Assembly (NCBI RefSeq): GCF_025231485.1
Contig: NZ_CP104003.1
Span: 434,001 to 498,000 of the forward strand
Reading direction: 5' to 3'
Origin: Salinirubellus salinus
GTDB taxonomy: Archaea > Halobacteriota > Halobacteria > Halobacteriales > Haloarculaceae
DNA: 64,000 bases
Each line of letters starts with the position of its first letter. The first letter of the stretch is position 1. This document shows, in pieces, positions 26,724-36,521 of the stretch. A model generated the notes under the pieces. It had not been told where the DNA came from, made no database searches, and saw only the letters and a program-made list of their open reading frames with translations. A program made the position numbers and the translations under genes.

Positions 26724-28583
26724 GTGACCGAACGCAGTCTCGGCGTGAAGGCAGTCGGGGCGCTCCTCGTCGTCGGCCTCCTCGTCGCCGGCGGGCTGTT
26801 CCTCTTCACGGGTGGTGACCTGGACTACCAGACGCCGACGGTCGAGTCGATAGAGAGCGAGTTCGGCGAGGCCTCGCCCGAGTCGACGGCCGTGCGGACC
26901 GACGTGGTCGTCGACAACCCCAACGAGCGACCGCTCCCGGCCGCCGCGAGCGTCCGGTACGAGGCGCACCTGAACGGCGTCCGCGTCGCCTCCGGCAGTC
27001 GGTCCGGTGTGAGTGTGCCGCCCGGCCGGAGTACCATCGAGGTCGAGGGCACCTTCGACAACGGACAGGTGCCTGCGTGGTGGGTCACGCACGTCAACGG
27101 GGGCGAACGCTCGGAACTCGTCGTCAGTCCGCGCGTCAGCGTCGCGGGCGTCGTCGACCGGCAGTACCCGAATCGGACGACAGTCGTCGAGACGGACCTG
27201 CTGGGCGCACTCGCACGGGGCGACGAGAGCACCGTCACGCTCGCCGACCGGGATGTCCTGGTCGTGTCGAACCGCACGGCCTCGTGGGGGACGGCGGACG
27301 CCGAGCGGACCCCCGTGACGTTCGCCGTCGACCTGCGGAACGTCCACGACCGACCGGTCCGCCTCGACGGCACGGCGTACCGCGTCGTGATGAACGGGGT
27401 CGTGGTCGGCGAGGGGACGACCGAGGAGGGCATCGAACTCGCGCCGGGCGAGTCGGGCACCGTCCGCGCGGACGCGGCGCTCGACACGCCGAAGATGCAG
27501 GCGTGGTGGGTCACGCACGTCCGGCAGAACGAGACGACGAACCTGAGCGTCGAGGTGTACGGCGTCGTCGAGAAGGACGGCGAGCGTCGGCGGCTGCCGT
27601 TGAACGTGTTCGACCGGCGGCTCCGGTTCGAGACGCGCATCCTCGGCGACGGGGAGACGACGGCGACGCCCGTGCCGAGCGACGGGACGGGCGCGCAGTA
27701 CGCCACGCCCGAGGTCCTCGGGACGGACTCGCGGTGGGGTGCGGTGCGCGAGGACACCACCGAGGTGGTGACGACGGTCAGCATCGACAACCCGAACGGC
27801 GAGGCGTACACGGACCTCCTGACGCTGACCGTCGACCAGCGGACCCGCATCGGCGAGGTGGTGGTCGCCGAGAACACGAGTCGCGTCGACGAGCTGCCCA
27901 CGGGTGTCGGGAACGTCACCGTCACGGCCCCGAAGCAGCACTCGACCGTCCCCCGGTGGTGGGCGAGCCACGTGAACAACGGGGAGCGCTCGCGGGTCCG
28001 GACGACCGTCACGGGCGTCGCGGACGTGGGCCTGACCACGCTGCCCGTGGCCCTCCCGGACCGGAACGGCACGGTGGAGACGGACGTGGCCGCACAGCTG
28101 TCGAGCGACGAGCCCTCGGCCGTCGAACAGGACGGGCGGACCGTCGCCACGGTCGTCGAGACGGACGCGGAGTGGGCGAGCGCCACGCCCGAACGCGGCG
28201 AGATCACGATGCGGGTGACCGTGCGCAACGAGCAGACGCTCTCGTCGCTGACCATCCGGGACGTGAACTATACGGTGGCGCTGAACGAGGTCCGACTGGC
28301 CGACCGCCGGGAACTGGACCGGACGTTCGAGATTCCGCCCGGCACCACGCGCACGCTCGAGTTCACGGTCGTCCTCGACCACACGAAGATGGCCGAGTGG
28401 TGGCCGACGCACGTCCGGAACGGCGAGCGGTCACGGCTGGACACGCGGGCACACGCCACCGTGGAGGCCGGCGGACGGAGCGAACGGGTGGCGTTCGACT
28501 TCCTGGGGAGCAACGAGGTGATCGAGACCGACGTACTGGCCGACGACGGCGAGAGCGGACGCGAGAACGGGAACGGCGAGTAG
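26724..28583 (+). CDS. Four-repeat LEA14-like (WHy-type) membrane-anchored protein
   Basis: 619 residues from GTG 26724. One N-terminal helix (about 8-29) anchors it with the rest most likely outside. Four repeats of about 145 residues each end in a nearly identical motif: AWWVTHVNGGERS near 118, AWWVTHVRQNETT near 260, RWWASHVNNGERS near 411 and EWWPTHVRNGERS near 558. Each repeat also has a V-D/N-N-P/E-N/H strand (DNPNERPLP, RNVHDRPV, DNPNGEAY, RNEQTLSS) as in LEA14/WHy domains, which are linked to desiccation and hypersensitivity in plants. Function in haloarchaea unknown. The repeats may reflect internal duplication. Confidence 0.75.
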   Translation: MTERSLGVKAVGALLVVGLLVAGGLFLFTGGDLDYQTPTVESIESEFGEASPESTAVRTDVVVDNPNERPLPAAASVRYEAHLNGVRVASGSRSGVSVPPGRSTIEVEGTFDNGQVPAWWVTHVNGGERSELVVSPRVSVAGVVDRQYPNRTTVVETDLLGALARGDESTVTLADRDVLVVSNRTASWGTADAERTPVTFAVDLRNVHDRPVRLDGTAYRVVMNGVVVGEGTTEEGIELAPGESGTVRADAALDTPKMQAWWVTHVRQNETTNLSVEVYGVVEKDGERRRLPLNVFDRRLRFETRILGDGETTATPVPSDGTGAQYATPEVLGTDSRWGAVREDTTEVVTTVSIDNPNGEAYTDLLTLTVDQRTRIGEVVVAENTSRVDELPTGVGNVTVTAPKQHSTVPRWWASHVNNGERSRVRTTVTGVADVGLTTLPVALPDRNGTVETDVAAQLSSDEPSAVEQDGRTVATVVETDAEWASATPERGEITMRVTVRNEQTLSSLTIRDVNYTVALNEVRLADRRELDRTFEIPPGTTRTLEFTVVLDHTKMAEWWPTHVRNGERSRLDTRAHATVEAGGRSERVAFDFLGSNEVIETDVLADDGESGRENGNGE

Positions 28584-28635
28584 CGCCGCTCGTCGCGACG
28601 AGACGAACGCAGGATGGACGGCGGTCGGGTGTGGA

Positions 28636-28818
28636 TCAGTCCGCGGCGACGCGGACGGTCTCTCGGGTCTCCGCGGTGGCCGGTGTGGGCAAGCCGGCCC
28701 GTTGGACGAACCGTTCCATCTGCGTAGGCGTGACGCCCGCCTGCTTCGCCGCCGCGTCCAGTGCCAGGCTTCCCTCGCTGTACAGCGTCGCCGCCGTCCG
28801 GACCGCGTGCTGGTGCAT
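28636..28818 (-). CDS. 60-residue predicted helix-turn-helix protein
   Basis: ATG 28818. The sequence ATLYSEGSLALDAAAKQAGVTPTQMERFVQRAGLP has the spacing of a small helix-turn-helix (helix, turn at AGVT, recognition helix QMERFVQRAG). It is preceded by an AT-rich promoter-like segment (28840-28890). No domain besides the HTH. Possibly a small regulator. Convergent with the LEA14-like gene. Confidence 0.6.
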   Translation of the reverse strand: MHQHAVRTAATLYSEGSLALDAAAKQAGVTPTQMERFVQRAGLPTPATAETRETVRVAAD

Positions 28819-28997
28819 ACTCCGACACGCGACCCATAGCATAATAAGAATATCGTGAGATAATATATCAACACATGACCTAATATGCCGGAGAAGGTCG
28901 TGAACTATCGTTATACAATGGGGTGTGTGGGGTCGTCCCGTGGGGGGAGTTCCACCGGTGTCGCAAGTCTTTAGCCCGCGTCGGGGGTGCGTTCGGT

Positions 28998-29486
28998 ATG
29001 GACGAGCGCGCCGAGATACTCGAACTGCTCCGTGAGAACGCGCGCTACTCGGTCGCTGACCTCGCACGGATGACCGGCCTCGACGAGGAGGAGGCCGCGG
29101 CGACGGTCGAGGAACTGGAGGCCGATGGCGTCGTCCGCGGCTATCAGGCCGTCGTCGACTGGAGCCAGTGGACCGCGGAACCGGTCCAGGCCCACGTCGA
29201 ACTGAACGTCACGCTGGACCGGGAGACCTCCTACCGGGACATCGCGGACCGCATCGCGAAGTTCTCGGAGGTCCGCTCGCTGCGACTGGTGAGCGGCGAC
29301 TACGACTTCGCGCTCGAGGTGGAGGCCGACACGATGGGCGAGGTCTCCCGGTTCGTCTCCGAGAAGGTCGCGCCGGTGCCCGAGATCACCCAGACCGTGA
29401 CCCACTACATCATGGACACGTACAAGGACGACGGCATCGTCTTCGACGACGAGGACGACGACGAACGGCTGTCGGTGACCCCATGA
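28998..29486 (+). CDS. Lrp/AsnC-family transcriptional regulator
   Basis: 162 residues. N-terminal HTH (AEILELLRENARYSVADLARMTG...VVRGYQAVVDW, residues about 4-55) followed by a RAM-type ligand-binding ferredoxin fold (VQAHVELNV...VRSLRLVSGDYDFALEVEADTM). The C-terminal tail is acidic. It overlaps the aminotransferase by four bases (ATGA at 29483), so the regulator and enzyme are made together. Likely amino-acid-responsive control of this operon. Confidence 0.93.
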   Translation: MDERAEILELLRENARYSVADLARMTGLDEEEAAATVEELEADGVVRGYQAVVDWSQWTAEPVQAHVELNVTLDRETSYRDIADRIAKFSEVRSLRLVSGDYDFALEVEADTMGEVSRFVSEKVAPVPEITQTVTHYIMDTYKDDGIVFDDEDDDERLSVTP

Positions 29487-30679
29487 GTCGTGGTGAGGAG
29501 CGCGGCGAGGAACGCGGGGACGAACGCGAGGCGCGCTCGCCCCTCCAGCCGTCCGACCGGGTCACGAGCGTCCCACCGTCGGGCATCCGCCGCTTCTTCG
29601 AACTCGCCGAGGAGATGGACGACGTCATCTCGCTCGGCGTCGGCGAACCCGACTTCTCGGCGCCGTGGGCCGCCCGCGAGGCGGCTATCGCCTCACTCGA
29701 ACAGGGCCGGACCTCCTACACCGCGAACCGCGGGACCCGTGAGCTGCGCGAGGAGATCGCCGCGCACGTCACGAAGTACGGGCAGGAGTACGACCCCGAC
29801 GAGGAGATACTGGTCACGGCGGGCGCGAGCGAGGCCATCGACGCCGCGTTCCGCGCACTGGTGAACCCCGGGGACACCGTCGCCATCGCCGAACCCGCCT
29901 ACGTCTCCTACGAACCGGGCGTCCGGTTCGCCGGCGGCGACCCGCTCTCGGTGCCCACCCGCGCCGAGGACGAGTTCGTGCTCACGCCCGAGGTGCTGTA
30001 CGAGCACGGCGCCGACGAAGCGGACCTGCTGGTCTACTGCTACCCGAACAACCCCACCGGGGCGACGATGGACCGCGAGGAGATAACCGCTGTCGCGGAG
30101 TTCTGCATCGAGAACGACGTGGGCGTCCTCGCCGACGAGATCTACGCCGCGCTGACCTACTCGGGCGACCACGCCTCCATCGCCACCGTCGACGGGATGC
30201 GCGAGCGCACCGTCGTGTTCAACGGCTTCTCGAAGGCCTACGCGATGACCGGTCTGCGACTCGGCTACGCGATGGCTCCAGCGGAGGTCATCAAGGCGAT
30301 GAACCGCGTCCACCAGTACACGATGCTGTCGGCGCCGACGACGGCCCAGTACGCGGCCGTCGAGGCCCTGCGCTCGTGTGACGACGAGGTCGCGGAGATG
30401 AGACGCCAGTACGACCGGCGTCGGAACTTCGTCCTCTCGCGGTTCGAGGAGATGGGCATCGACTGCTTCGAGGCGACGGGCGCGTTCTACGTCTTCCCGG
30501 AGTCGCCGTGGCCCGACGCCGGCGAGTTCGCCGAGGCACTCCTCCAGGAGGAGGGCGTCGCGGTGGTGCCGGGCGACGCGTTCGGGGCCGGTGGGGCGGG
30601 CCACCTCCGCGCGTCGTACGCGACGGGACTGGGTGAACTCCGCGAGGCGATGGCCCGCATCGAGCGGTTCGTGGACTGA
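29483..30679 (+). CDS. Pyridoxal-phosphate aminotransferase, class I/II
   Basis: 398 residues. Fold-type I aminotransferase, probably aspartate/aromatic/branched-chain type. SLGVGEPDFSAP begins the core, YPNNPTGATMDREE is the PLP-ring segment, ADEIYAALTYSG holds the conserved D-x-x-Y, and the Schiff-base lysine is in NGFSKAYAMTGLRLGY with the phosphate-binding arginine following. The first about 30 residues are a charged non-conserved extension, so the true start may be later, but the ATGA overlap supports 29483. The substrate is not fixed by sequence. Confidence 0.92.
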   Translation: MSRGEERGEERGDEREARSPLQPSDRVTSVPPSGIRRFFELAEEMDDVISLGVGEPDFSAPWAAREAAIASLEQGRTSYTANRGTRELREEIAAHVTKYGQEYDPDEEILVTAGASEAIDAAFRALVNPGDTVAIAEPAYVSYEPGVRFAGGDPLSVPTRAEDEFVLTPEVLYEHGADEADLLVYCYPNNPTGATMDREEITAVAEFCIENDVGVLADEIYAALTYSGDHASIATVDGMRERTVVFNGFSKAYAMTGLRLGYAMAPAEVIKAMNRVHQYTMLSAPTTAQYAAVEALRSCDDEVAEMRRQYDRRRNFVLSRFEEMGIDCFEATGAFYVFPESPWPDAGEFAEALLQEEGVAVVPGDAFGAGGAGHLRASYATGLGELREAMARIERFVD

Positions 30680-30783
30680 GCCGCCGAGAAGCCGGAATAT
30701 CGTCGGACAGGCGTCTTGCTCCCGGCATCCGGAAAGTAAGTCGACCTAAACCTTTTTCCTTACATCCTGCTACCGGGCACACA

Positions 30784-33102
30784 ATGGCAATCGACGACGC
30801 GGAGGGTGGCGAGTCGACGACGCCGACCCCAACCGACCCGCCCGCCGACGGCGTCGAGGCGGCCGACGGTGGCGCCACCGTCGGCGACTACAACTGGGAG
30901 GACTTCAAGCACGAGTACTACTACGACGAGAACGGTGACCCGCCACGCGACAGCGAGGGCAACGTCATCGACTTCGACCGGCAGGAGTACCTCGGCTTCG
31001 ACCCGAAGCACACGGAACACCTGTTCGCCGCGCACGGTGACACGGCCGACCGGCTGCAGGACCTCGTCGACGACCGGACCGTCGACGTCAACGAACAGCT
31101 GGACGAGGACACCTTCTTCTCCAACGTGGACGGGAGCGAAACCGTCGTGGACCGCTACGACCTCGAGAAGGCGGTCCCCCTCGAGAAGAAACTCCACTTC
31201 CGCGAGGTCGACCGGTACTGGGTGAACAAGCCGTTCGCGTTCGTCATCATCTTCCACTCCGAGAAGGAGAACGAGAAGAAGTACTACCTGATAGAGCCGT
31301 ACCTCACGAGCATCGAGGCGGACCTGCGCGAGTTCGTCGCCAGGAAACTCAAGACCGCCATCAAGTACTCCTCGGACGAGGTCATCGTCGAGGGGGACGA
31401 CGACGCCCGGGCGGGCGTCATCGAGCGTGAGACGCACAACCTGCTCGAGCGGTACGACCTCTACGCGGACGACGCGACCCCCGACGGACCGGGTACGGTC
31501 GACCGACTGAAGGGGATGCTCGGGATGGACGCGCCGGCACTCGAGTCCGGCGAGTCGACCGCCCCCACCGGTCGGTCGGCCCGTCCCGAACCCGCCCTGA
31601 TCGAGGAGGACGCGGACACCCTCTCCTCCTACCAGATCGAGAAACTGCTCTACCTCCTGAAGCGGGACTTCATCGGCTTCGAGCGCATCGACGGCATCAA
31701 ACACGACATCAACGTCGAGGACATCTCCTGTGACGGGTACAACTCACCCGTCTTCGTCTACCACTCCGACTACGAGCAGATAATCTCGAACGTCTACCAC
31801 GGGAAGGAGGAACTCGACGACTTCGTCGTCAAGATGGCCCAGCGCTCGGGCAAGGGTATCTCCAAGCGGAACCCGCAGGTCGACGCCACCCTGCCCGACG
31901 GGTCGCGTTCACAGCTCACGCTGGGCAAGGAGGTGTCGGACCACGGGACCAACTACACCATCCGGCAGTTCAAGGACGTCCCGTTTACGCCCATCGACCT
32001 CATCAACTGGAACACGTTCAGCCTCGACGAGATGGCGTTCCTGTGGCTCTGTATCGAGAACCACAAGTCGCTCATCTTCGCGGGCGGCACGGCGTCGGGG
32101 AAGACGACCTCGCTGAACGCGGTGTCGCTGTTCATCCCGTCGAAGGCGAAGATCGTCTCCATCGAGGACACGCGGGAGGTCGAACTCCCGCAGCGCAACT
32201 GGATCGCCTCCGTCACGCGCCCGTCGTTCTCCGAGGACGACAAGGGTGACGTCGACGAGTTCGACCTGCTGGAGGCCGCGCTCCGACAGCGCCCCGAGTA
32301 CATCGTCATGGGTGAGATCCGTGGTGAGGAGGGTCGGACGCTGTTCCAGGTCATGTCGACCGGGCACACCACGCTCACGACGTTCCACGCCGACTCCGTC
32401 GGCGAGGTCATCAAGCGGTTCACGACGGAACCCATCAACGTCTCGAAGACGATGTTCACGGCGCTGGACCTCGTGAGCATCCAGACCCAGACGCGGGTGC
32501 AGGGCCGGAAGGTGCGCCGGAACAAGTCGCTCACCGAGATCAACCACTACGACCCGGAGAACGACGAGATCAACGTCCAGGACGTCTATCAGTGGCAGGC
32601 GGAGACCGACGAGTACCTGCAGATGGGCGAGTCGAACACGCTCGAGGAGATCATGTTCGACCGTGGCTGGTCGGTCGACGAACTGAACCGGGAGATGTTC
32701 GAGCGGAAACTGGTGCTCGCGTACCTCATCGACCAGCACCTCAACACGTACACGCAGGTGGCGGCGACGCTGCAGGCGTTCATGAACGACCCGGAGACCA
32801 TCCTCTCGCTCATCGCGGCGGACGAACTGGAGCAGTCGCTCGAGGACCTCCGCGAGATGGAGTCGGTCTCCATCGACATCGACCCGAAGAAAGAGGAGAT
32901 GGTGCCCCGCCCGGACCCGCCGGAGGAGCGCCGCGACGAGGCCGCGAAGGTGCTCTCGGACGGCGAGGCGCTGTTGCGTGAGTACCTCGACAGCGACAGC
33001 GCGATGGTCGAAGCGCTCGGCTCGGGGAGTCAGGGTGCCGCCGCCGACGGTGGGGACGTGTTCGACTTCGGCGGGTTCTCCTTCGAGGGAGGGAGTGAAT
33101 GA
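30784..33102 (+). CDS. pilB3: Type IV pilus / type II secretion ATPase (PilB3-like)
   Basis: 772 residues. Hexameric secretion ATPase that powers pilus assembly on the cytoplasmic side. Haloarchaeal PilB3 members are this long. The acidic N-terminal about 270 residues precede the core. Walker A is GTASGKTT with K440, Asp box and Walker B are near RPEYIVMGEIRGEEGRTLFQ, and the His box is STGHTTLTTFHADS. The acidic tail is Gly-rich. Overlaps pilC3 by four bases (ATGA). An AT-rich stretch with CCTAAACCTTTTT at about 30748-30760 is a likely promoter. First gene of a long pilus operon. Confidence 0.93.
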   Translation: MAIDDAEGGESTTPTPTDPPADGVEAADGGATVGDYNWEDFKHEYYYDENGDPPRDSEGNVIDFDRQEYLGFDPKHTEHLFAAHGDTADRLQDLVDDRTVDVNEQLDEDTFFSNVDGSETVVDRYDLEKAVPLEKKLHFREVDRYWVNKPFAFVIIFHSEKENEKKYYLIEPYLTSIEADLREFVARKLKTAIKYSSDEVIVEGDDDARAGVIERETHNLLERYDLYADDATPDGPGTVDRLKGMLGMDAPALESGESTAPTGRSARPEPALIEEDADTLSSYQIEKLLYLLKRDFIGFERIDGIKHDINVEDISCDGYNSPVFVYHSDYEQIISNVYHGKEELDDFVVKMAQRSGKGISKRNPQVDATLPDGSRSQLTLGKEVSDHGTNYTIRQFKDVPFTPIDLINWNTFSLDEMAFLWLCIENHKSLIFAGGTASGKTTSLNAVSLFIPSKAKIVSIEDTREVELPQRNWIASVTRPSFSEDDKGDVDEFDLLEAALRQRPEYIVMGEIRGEEGRTLFQVMSTGHTTLTTFHADSVGEVIKRFTTEPINVSKTMFTALDLVSIQTQTRVQGRKVRRNKSLTEINHYDPENDEINVQDVYQWQAETDEYLQMGESNTLEEIMFDRGWSVDELNREMFERKLVLAYLIDQHLNTYTQVAATLQAFMNDPETILSLIAADELEQSLEDLREMESVSIDIDPKKEEMVPRPDPPEERRDEAAKVLSDGEALLREYLDSDSAMVEALGSGSQGAAADGGDVFDFGGFSFEGGSE

Positions 33103-35123
33103 GCCTCGAGTCGGGGAGCGGTGTCGGGAGCGTCGACTCCCTCTCTGACACCTTCTACCCGCTCTATCGACGACTGTTCGACGACGACTCGGACTTCGTC
33201 GCGAACCTCGAGACGAAGCTCGCGGAGGCGCGGATGCCCCAGACCGTCGAGATATACCTCTCGCGGTCGCTCGCGGTGGGGGTGCTCGTCGGCGGGGCGC
33301 TCTGGCTGGTCGGCCTGCTGCTCGGGTGGCTGCTGGTCCAGATCCTGTTCGCGGACGGCGCGCCGCTGTTCCTGAACCTCCCGGTCGGCGAGCAGACGGC
33401 CCAGCTCCTGAACACGCTGAAGATCCCGTTCATCGTCATCGTCACGGGGCTCGTGTTCGGCTCCATCGGCTTCGGGATGGGGTTCGGGTCGATGGTGGCC
33501 CGGCCGTACCTGACCGCGGACGCCCGGAAACGCGAGATCAACGTCCTGCTGTCGGACTCGGTCTCGTTCATGTACGCGCTCTCTGTGGGCGGACTGAACC
33601 AGCTCGAGATCCTCGAGGCGATGGCGAAGGCGGAGGACACCTACGGCGAGGTTGCCCGCGAGTTCCAGTCCATCGTGCTGGAGACGCAGTACTTCGACAC
33701 GGACTACCGGACGGCGGTCCGGAATCAGGCGCTCCAGACGCCCTCGGACGAACTGAGTCAGTTCCTCACCGACATGCTCTCCATCATCAACTCCGGTGGT
33801 GACATGGAGGGGTTCCTCGAGGACCAGAAGGAGAAGCAGATGCGGACCTCCAAGCAGGAACAGGAGATGGTCCTCGAGACCCTCGAACTGTTCGGCGAGA
33901 TGTTCATGACGCTCTCGCTGTTCCCGCTGTTGCTCATCATCATCCTCGTCATCATGTCGATGCTGGGTGAGGCCCAGACGATGCTGCTCTACGGCACCGT
34001 CTACGGGCTCATCCCGCTCATCGGCGCCGGGTTCCTGGTCCTGGTCTCCACCGTCGTGCAGGACGAGGTCGGTGACGGCTACCTCGAGGCCGGCGACGGT
34101 GAGCTCCAGAGTGCCGCCGAGTCCTCCCGGATGTTCGACCTCGGACTCGTCGAGAACTACACCGGTCGGGGCAGCATCTTCGACCGCATCAAGGACCGCG
34201 AGGGGACCTACGAGACGATGGAGTTGCTCCGCCAGCCCCACCTCTTCTTCCGGGACCACCCGCTCGCGGTGCTGGCCGTGACGGTGCCCGCGACCGTCGT
34301 CCTGCTGGGGTTCTCGGTGGCCGCGAACTTCGCGCCCCTCTCGCTCGACGGGATGATCGCCAACCCCGTGCGCGGGACGTTCTTCTGGTTCTACGTCCCG
34401 CTGTACGTCAACTTCCTGCCGCTGATGATCTTCCGGGAGTGGAACGTCCGCTCGCGCAACGGCATCACGAACAAGCTGTCGGACAACCTCCGGAAGCTCT
34501 CCTCGGCCAACGACACCGGGATGACGCTGCTCGAGTCCATCAAGGTCGTCTCGGAGACCTCCTCGGGCAAACTGGCGGACGAGTTCGAGACGATGTACGC
34601 GAAGGTGAACTACGGTACCTCGCTGCGGACGGCGCTCAGGGAGTTCAACAACAAGTACCACATCCCACGGCTCGCCCGCACGGTCAAACTCATCTCCAAA
34701 GCGCAGGAGGCCTCCTCGCAGATCACGTCGGTCCTCACGACCGCGGCGCAGGCCTCCGAGAACCAGGACGACATCCTCCGGGACCGCAAGTCGCGGACCC
34801 GGATGCAGGTGGTCATCATCATCATGACCTACATGACGCTGCTGGGCGTGATGGCCATCCTCAAGATCAAGTTCCTCGACGTGATGGCCGGACTGGCCTC
34901 GCAGGCCTCCGGCAGCGGCGGCGGTGGCGGCGCGGGCGGCGGGCAGTTCGGTGGCAACGTCGACACCGACCTGCTCACCCTGCTGTTCTTCCACGCCGTC
35001 ACGTTGCAGGCGGTCATCTCGGGGTTCATCGCGGGCTACATCCGCGACGTCTCCATCATGGCCGGCGTGAAGTTCGCCGTCGTGTTGCCGACGTTCGCGC
35101 TCGTGGTGTTCCTGTTCATCTGA
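33099..35123 (+). CDS. pilC3: Type IV pilus membrane platform protein (PilC3/TadC-like)
   Basis: 674 residues, double-length TadC/GspF-type polytopic protein, as in haloarchaeal PilC. Two homologous halves (about 20-330 and 340-674) each hold a GspF-like helical cytoplasmic domain: ELSQFLTDMLSIINSGGDMEGFL...EKQ in half 1, and AREFNNKYHIPRLARTVKLISKAQEA in half 2. They lie between groups of hydrophobic helices. A Gly-rich loop (SGSGGGGGAGGGQ) lies near residue 605. It scaffolds pilin polymerisation with PilB3. Upstream gene overlaps. Downstream pilin genes follow after 73 bp. Confidence 0.92.
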   Translation: MSLESGSGVGSVDSLSDTFYPLYRRLFDDDSDFVANLETKLAEARMPQTVEIYLSRSLAVGVLVGGALWLVGLLLGWLLVQILFADGAPLFLNLPVGEQTAQLLNTLKIPFIVIVTGLVFGSIGFGMGFGSMVARPYLTADARKREINVLLSDSVSFMYALSVGGLNQLEILEAMAKAEDTYGEVAREFQSIVLETQYFDTDYRTAVRNQALQTPSDELSQFLTDMLSIINSGGDMEGFLEDQKEKQMRTSKQEQEMVLETLELFGEMFMTLSLFPLLLIIILVIMSMLGEAQTMLLYGTVYGLIPLIGAGFLVLVSTVVQDEVGDGYLEAGDGELQSAAESSRMFDLGLVENYTGRGSIFDRIKDREGTYETMELLRQPHLFFRDHPLAVLAVTVPATVVLLGFSVAANFAPLSLDGMIANPVRGTFFWFYVPLYVNFLPLMIFREWNVRSRNGITNKLSDNLRKLSSANDTGMTLLESIKVVSETSSGKLADEFETMYAKVNYGTSLRTALREFNNKYHIPRLARTVKLISKAQEASSQITSVLTTAAQASENQDDILRDRKSRTRMQVVIIIMTYMTLLGVMAILKIKFLDVMAGLASQASGSGGGGGAGGGQFGGNVDTDLLTLLFFHAVTLQAVISGFIAGYIRDVSIMAGVKFAVVLPTFALVVFLFI

Positions 35124-35196
35124 ACCGTCTGACGTTCGTCACGCTCGCCGACACTCCTATGTTCCAGCCCACAAAGAGTCGTATCAACGACCCTTG

Positions 35197-35910
35197 ATGC
35201 GAGGCCAAACCACGCTCGACTTCGCGGTCGGTGTCAGCATCTTCCTCGTCGTCGTGGCGTTCGTCGTGGGCTTCGTCCCGACGATGCTCGAGCCGTTCGA
35301 CGGGGGAACCCAGGAGGAGACGGCCGCTTCGGACCGGCTGGCGGACCAGCTGGTGACGGACCTCCTCGTGGCGGACGCCGACACCCCCTACGTCCTCGAC
35401 CGCGGCTGTGTCGTCGCGTTCTTCGCACTGGAGAACAGCGACGGCGACCCGGCCGACGACGAGGACGCCTACCGCGACAACGACGACGTGGTCAGGAGCG
35501 ACCTCTACGACGTGACCGGGTCGGACATCGACACCGGCGCGTGCAACTTCGACGTCGACGATGGGGTGTTCGAGCGGATGGCGGTGGCCGACGCCGGCTA
35601 CGACGTGCGGGTGACCCTCCGCGGGCAGGCAGACGCCGACGCGGACGGTGGTATCCTCTGTGTCGACGCGAACGAGGACGGCGTGAACACCGTCCCCGAC
35701 CGTGACGACCCGATAATCGACACGGACGACCCGTACGACAGCGGGACCCGCTGTGACATGACCGGCGACGACCACGACGTGGCGTTCGTCACCGGCGATG
35801 CCCCGCCGACCGGGACGGGCTCGGTGGTGACCGCCCGACGCGTCGTCTCCATCGAGGGAGGCTTCGAGAACGGGGCGTCGGACGCGACGCTCGTGGTGGA
35901 GGTGTGGTGA
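35197..35910 (+). CDS. Pilin-like protein, module copy A gene 1
   Basis: 237 residues from ATG 35197. N-terminus MRGQTTLDFAVGVSIF fits an archaeal class III (prepilin peptidase) signal: a short basic lead, then QTTLDF and a hydrophobic helix to about residue 28. The remainder is acidic and extracellular with several cysteines and a Ca-binding-like DANEDGVNTVPDRD. Ends VVEVW. It overlaps the next gene by one base (TGATG). Near-identical N-terminus and end to the gene at 40954. Probably a minor pilin or surface component exported by PilB3/PilC3. Confidence 0.75.
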   Translation: MRGQTTLDFAVGVSIFLVVVAFVVGFVPTMLEPFDGGTQEETAASDRLADQLVTDLLVADADTPYVLDRGCVVAFFALENSDGDPADDEDAYRDNDDVVRSDLYDVTGSDIDTGACNFDVDDGVFERMAVADAGYDVRVTLRGQADADADGGILCVDANEDGVNTVPDRDDPIIDTDDPYDSGTRCDMTGDDHDVAFVTGDAPPTGTGSVVTARRVVSIEGGFENGASDATLVVEVW

Positions 35911-36521
35911 TGCAGGGTGGGGACTCCAGCCGCCGGGCGCGCGGGCAGGCCCACACGCTCGAGGCGCTCGCCGGGTCGCTGTTGCTCGTGGGCGCGCTCG
36001 TGTTCGCCCTGCAGGTGACGGCGGTGACGCCGCTGTCGGCCTCGACGTCGAGCCAGCACATCGAGAACCAGCAACAGGCCACCGCCGCGGGGGTGCTCTC
36101 GGCTGCCGTCGAGGAGGGCACGCTCCGCGACGCGGTGCTCTACTGGAACGACGGGAGCGACCCCCAGCGGTTCCACGACGCGGTCGGACAGCGCTACTAC
36201 GTCGACCGGGCGCCGCCCAACGGCCTGGGGACCCTGCTGGATCGGGCGTTCGCCAGCCGCGCCATCGTCTACAACGTCTACGTCCACTACGAGGAGGACG
36301 GCCGCCGGAAACCCCAGCGGATGGTCTACCGCGGCGAACCGAGCGACAACGCCGTCTCCACCTCGGTGACGCTCACGCTCTACGACGACGACGTGCTCAG
36401 GAACGACGACGGGGACCCGACGACCACGTCGCTCTCCTCGGCCGACTTCTACGCGCCCGACGCCCACGCCGGTGGCGTCTACAACGTCCTCGAGGTGGAG
36501 GTGGTGGCGTGGCGGCAGTGA
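35910..36521 (+). CDS. Pilin-like protein, module copy A gene 2
   Basis: 203 residues. RARGQAHTLEALAGSLLLVGALVFALQ is a class III-like signal followed by a helix (about 19-37). The phrase TAVTPLSASTSSQHIENQ directly follows and is shared, almost unchanged, with the gene at 41538. The C-terminal region YNVLEVEVVAWRQ also matches. Predicted minor pilin. Its start shares a base with the preceding stop. Its stop overlaps the GTG start at 36518. Confidence 0.75.
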   Translation: MQGGDSSRRARGQAHTLEALAGSLLLVGALVFALQVTAVTPLSASTSSQHIENQQQATAAGVLSAAVEEGTLRDAVLYWNDGSDPQRFHDAVGQRYYVDRAPPNGLGTLLDRAFASRAIVYNVYVHYEEDGRRKPQRMVYRGEPSDNAVSTSVTLTLYDDDVLRNDDGDPTTTSLSSADFYAPDAHAGGVYNVLEVEVVAWRQ

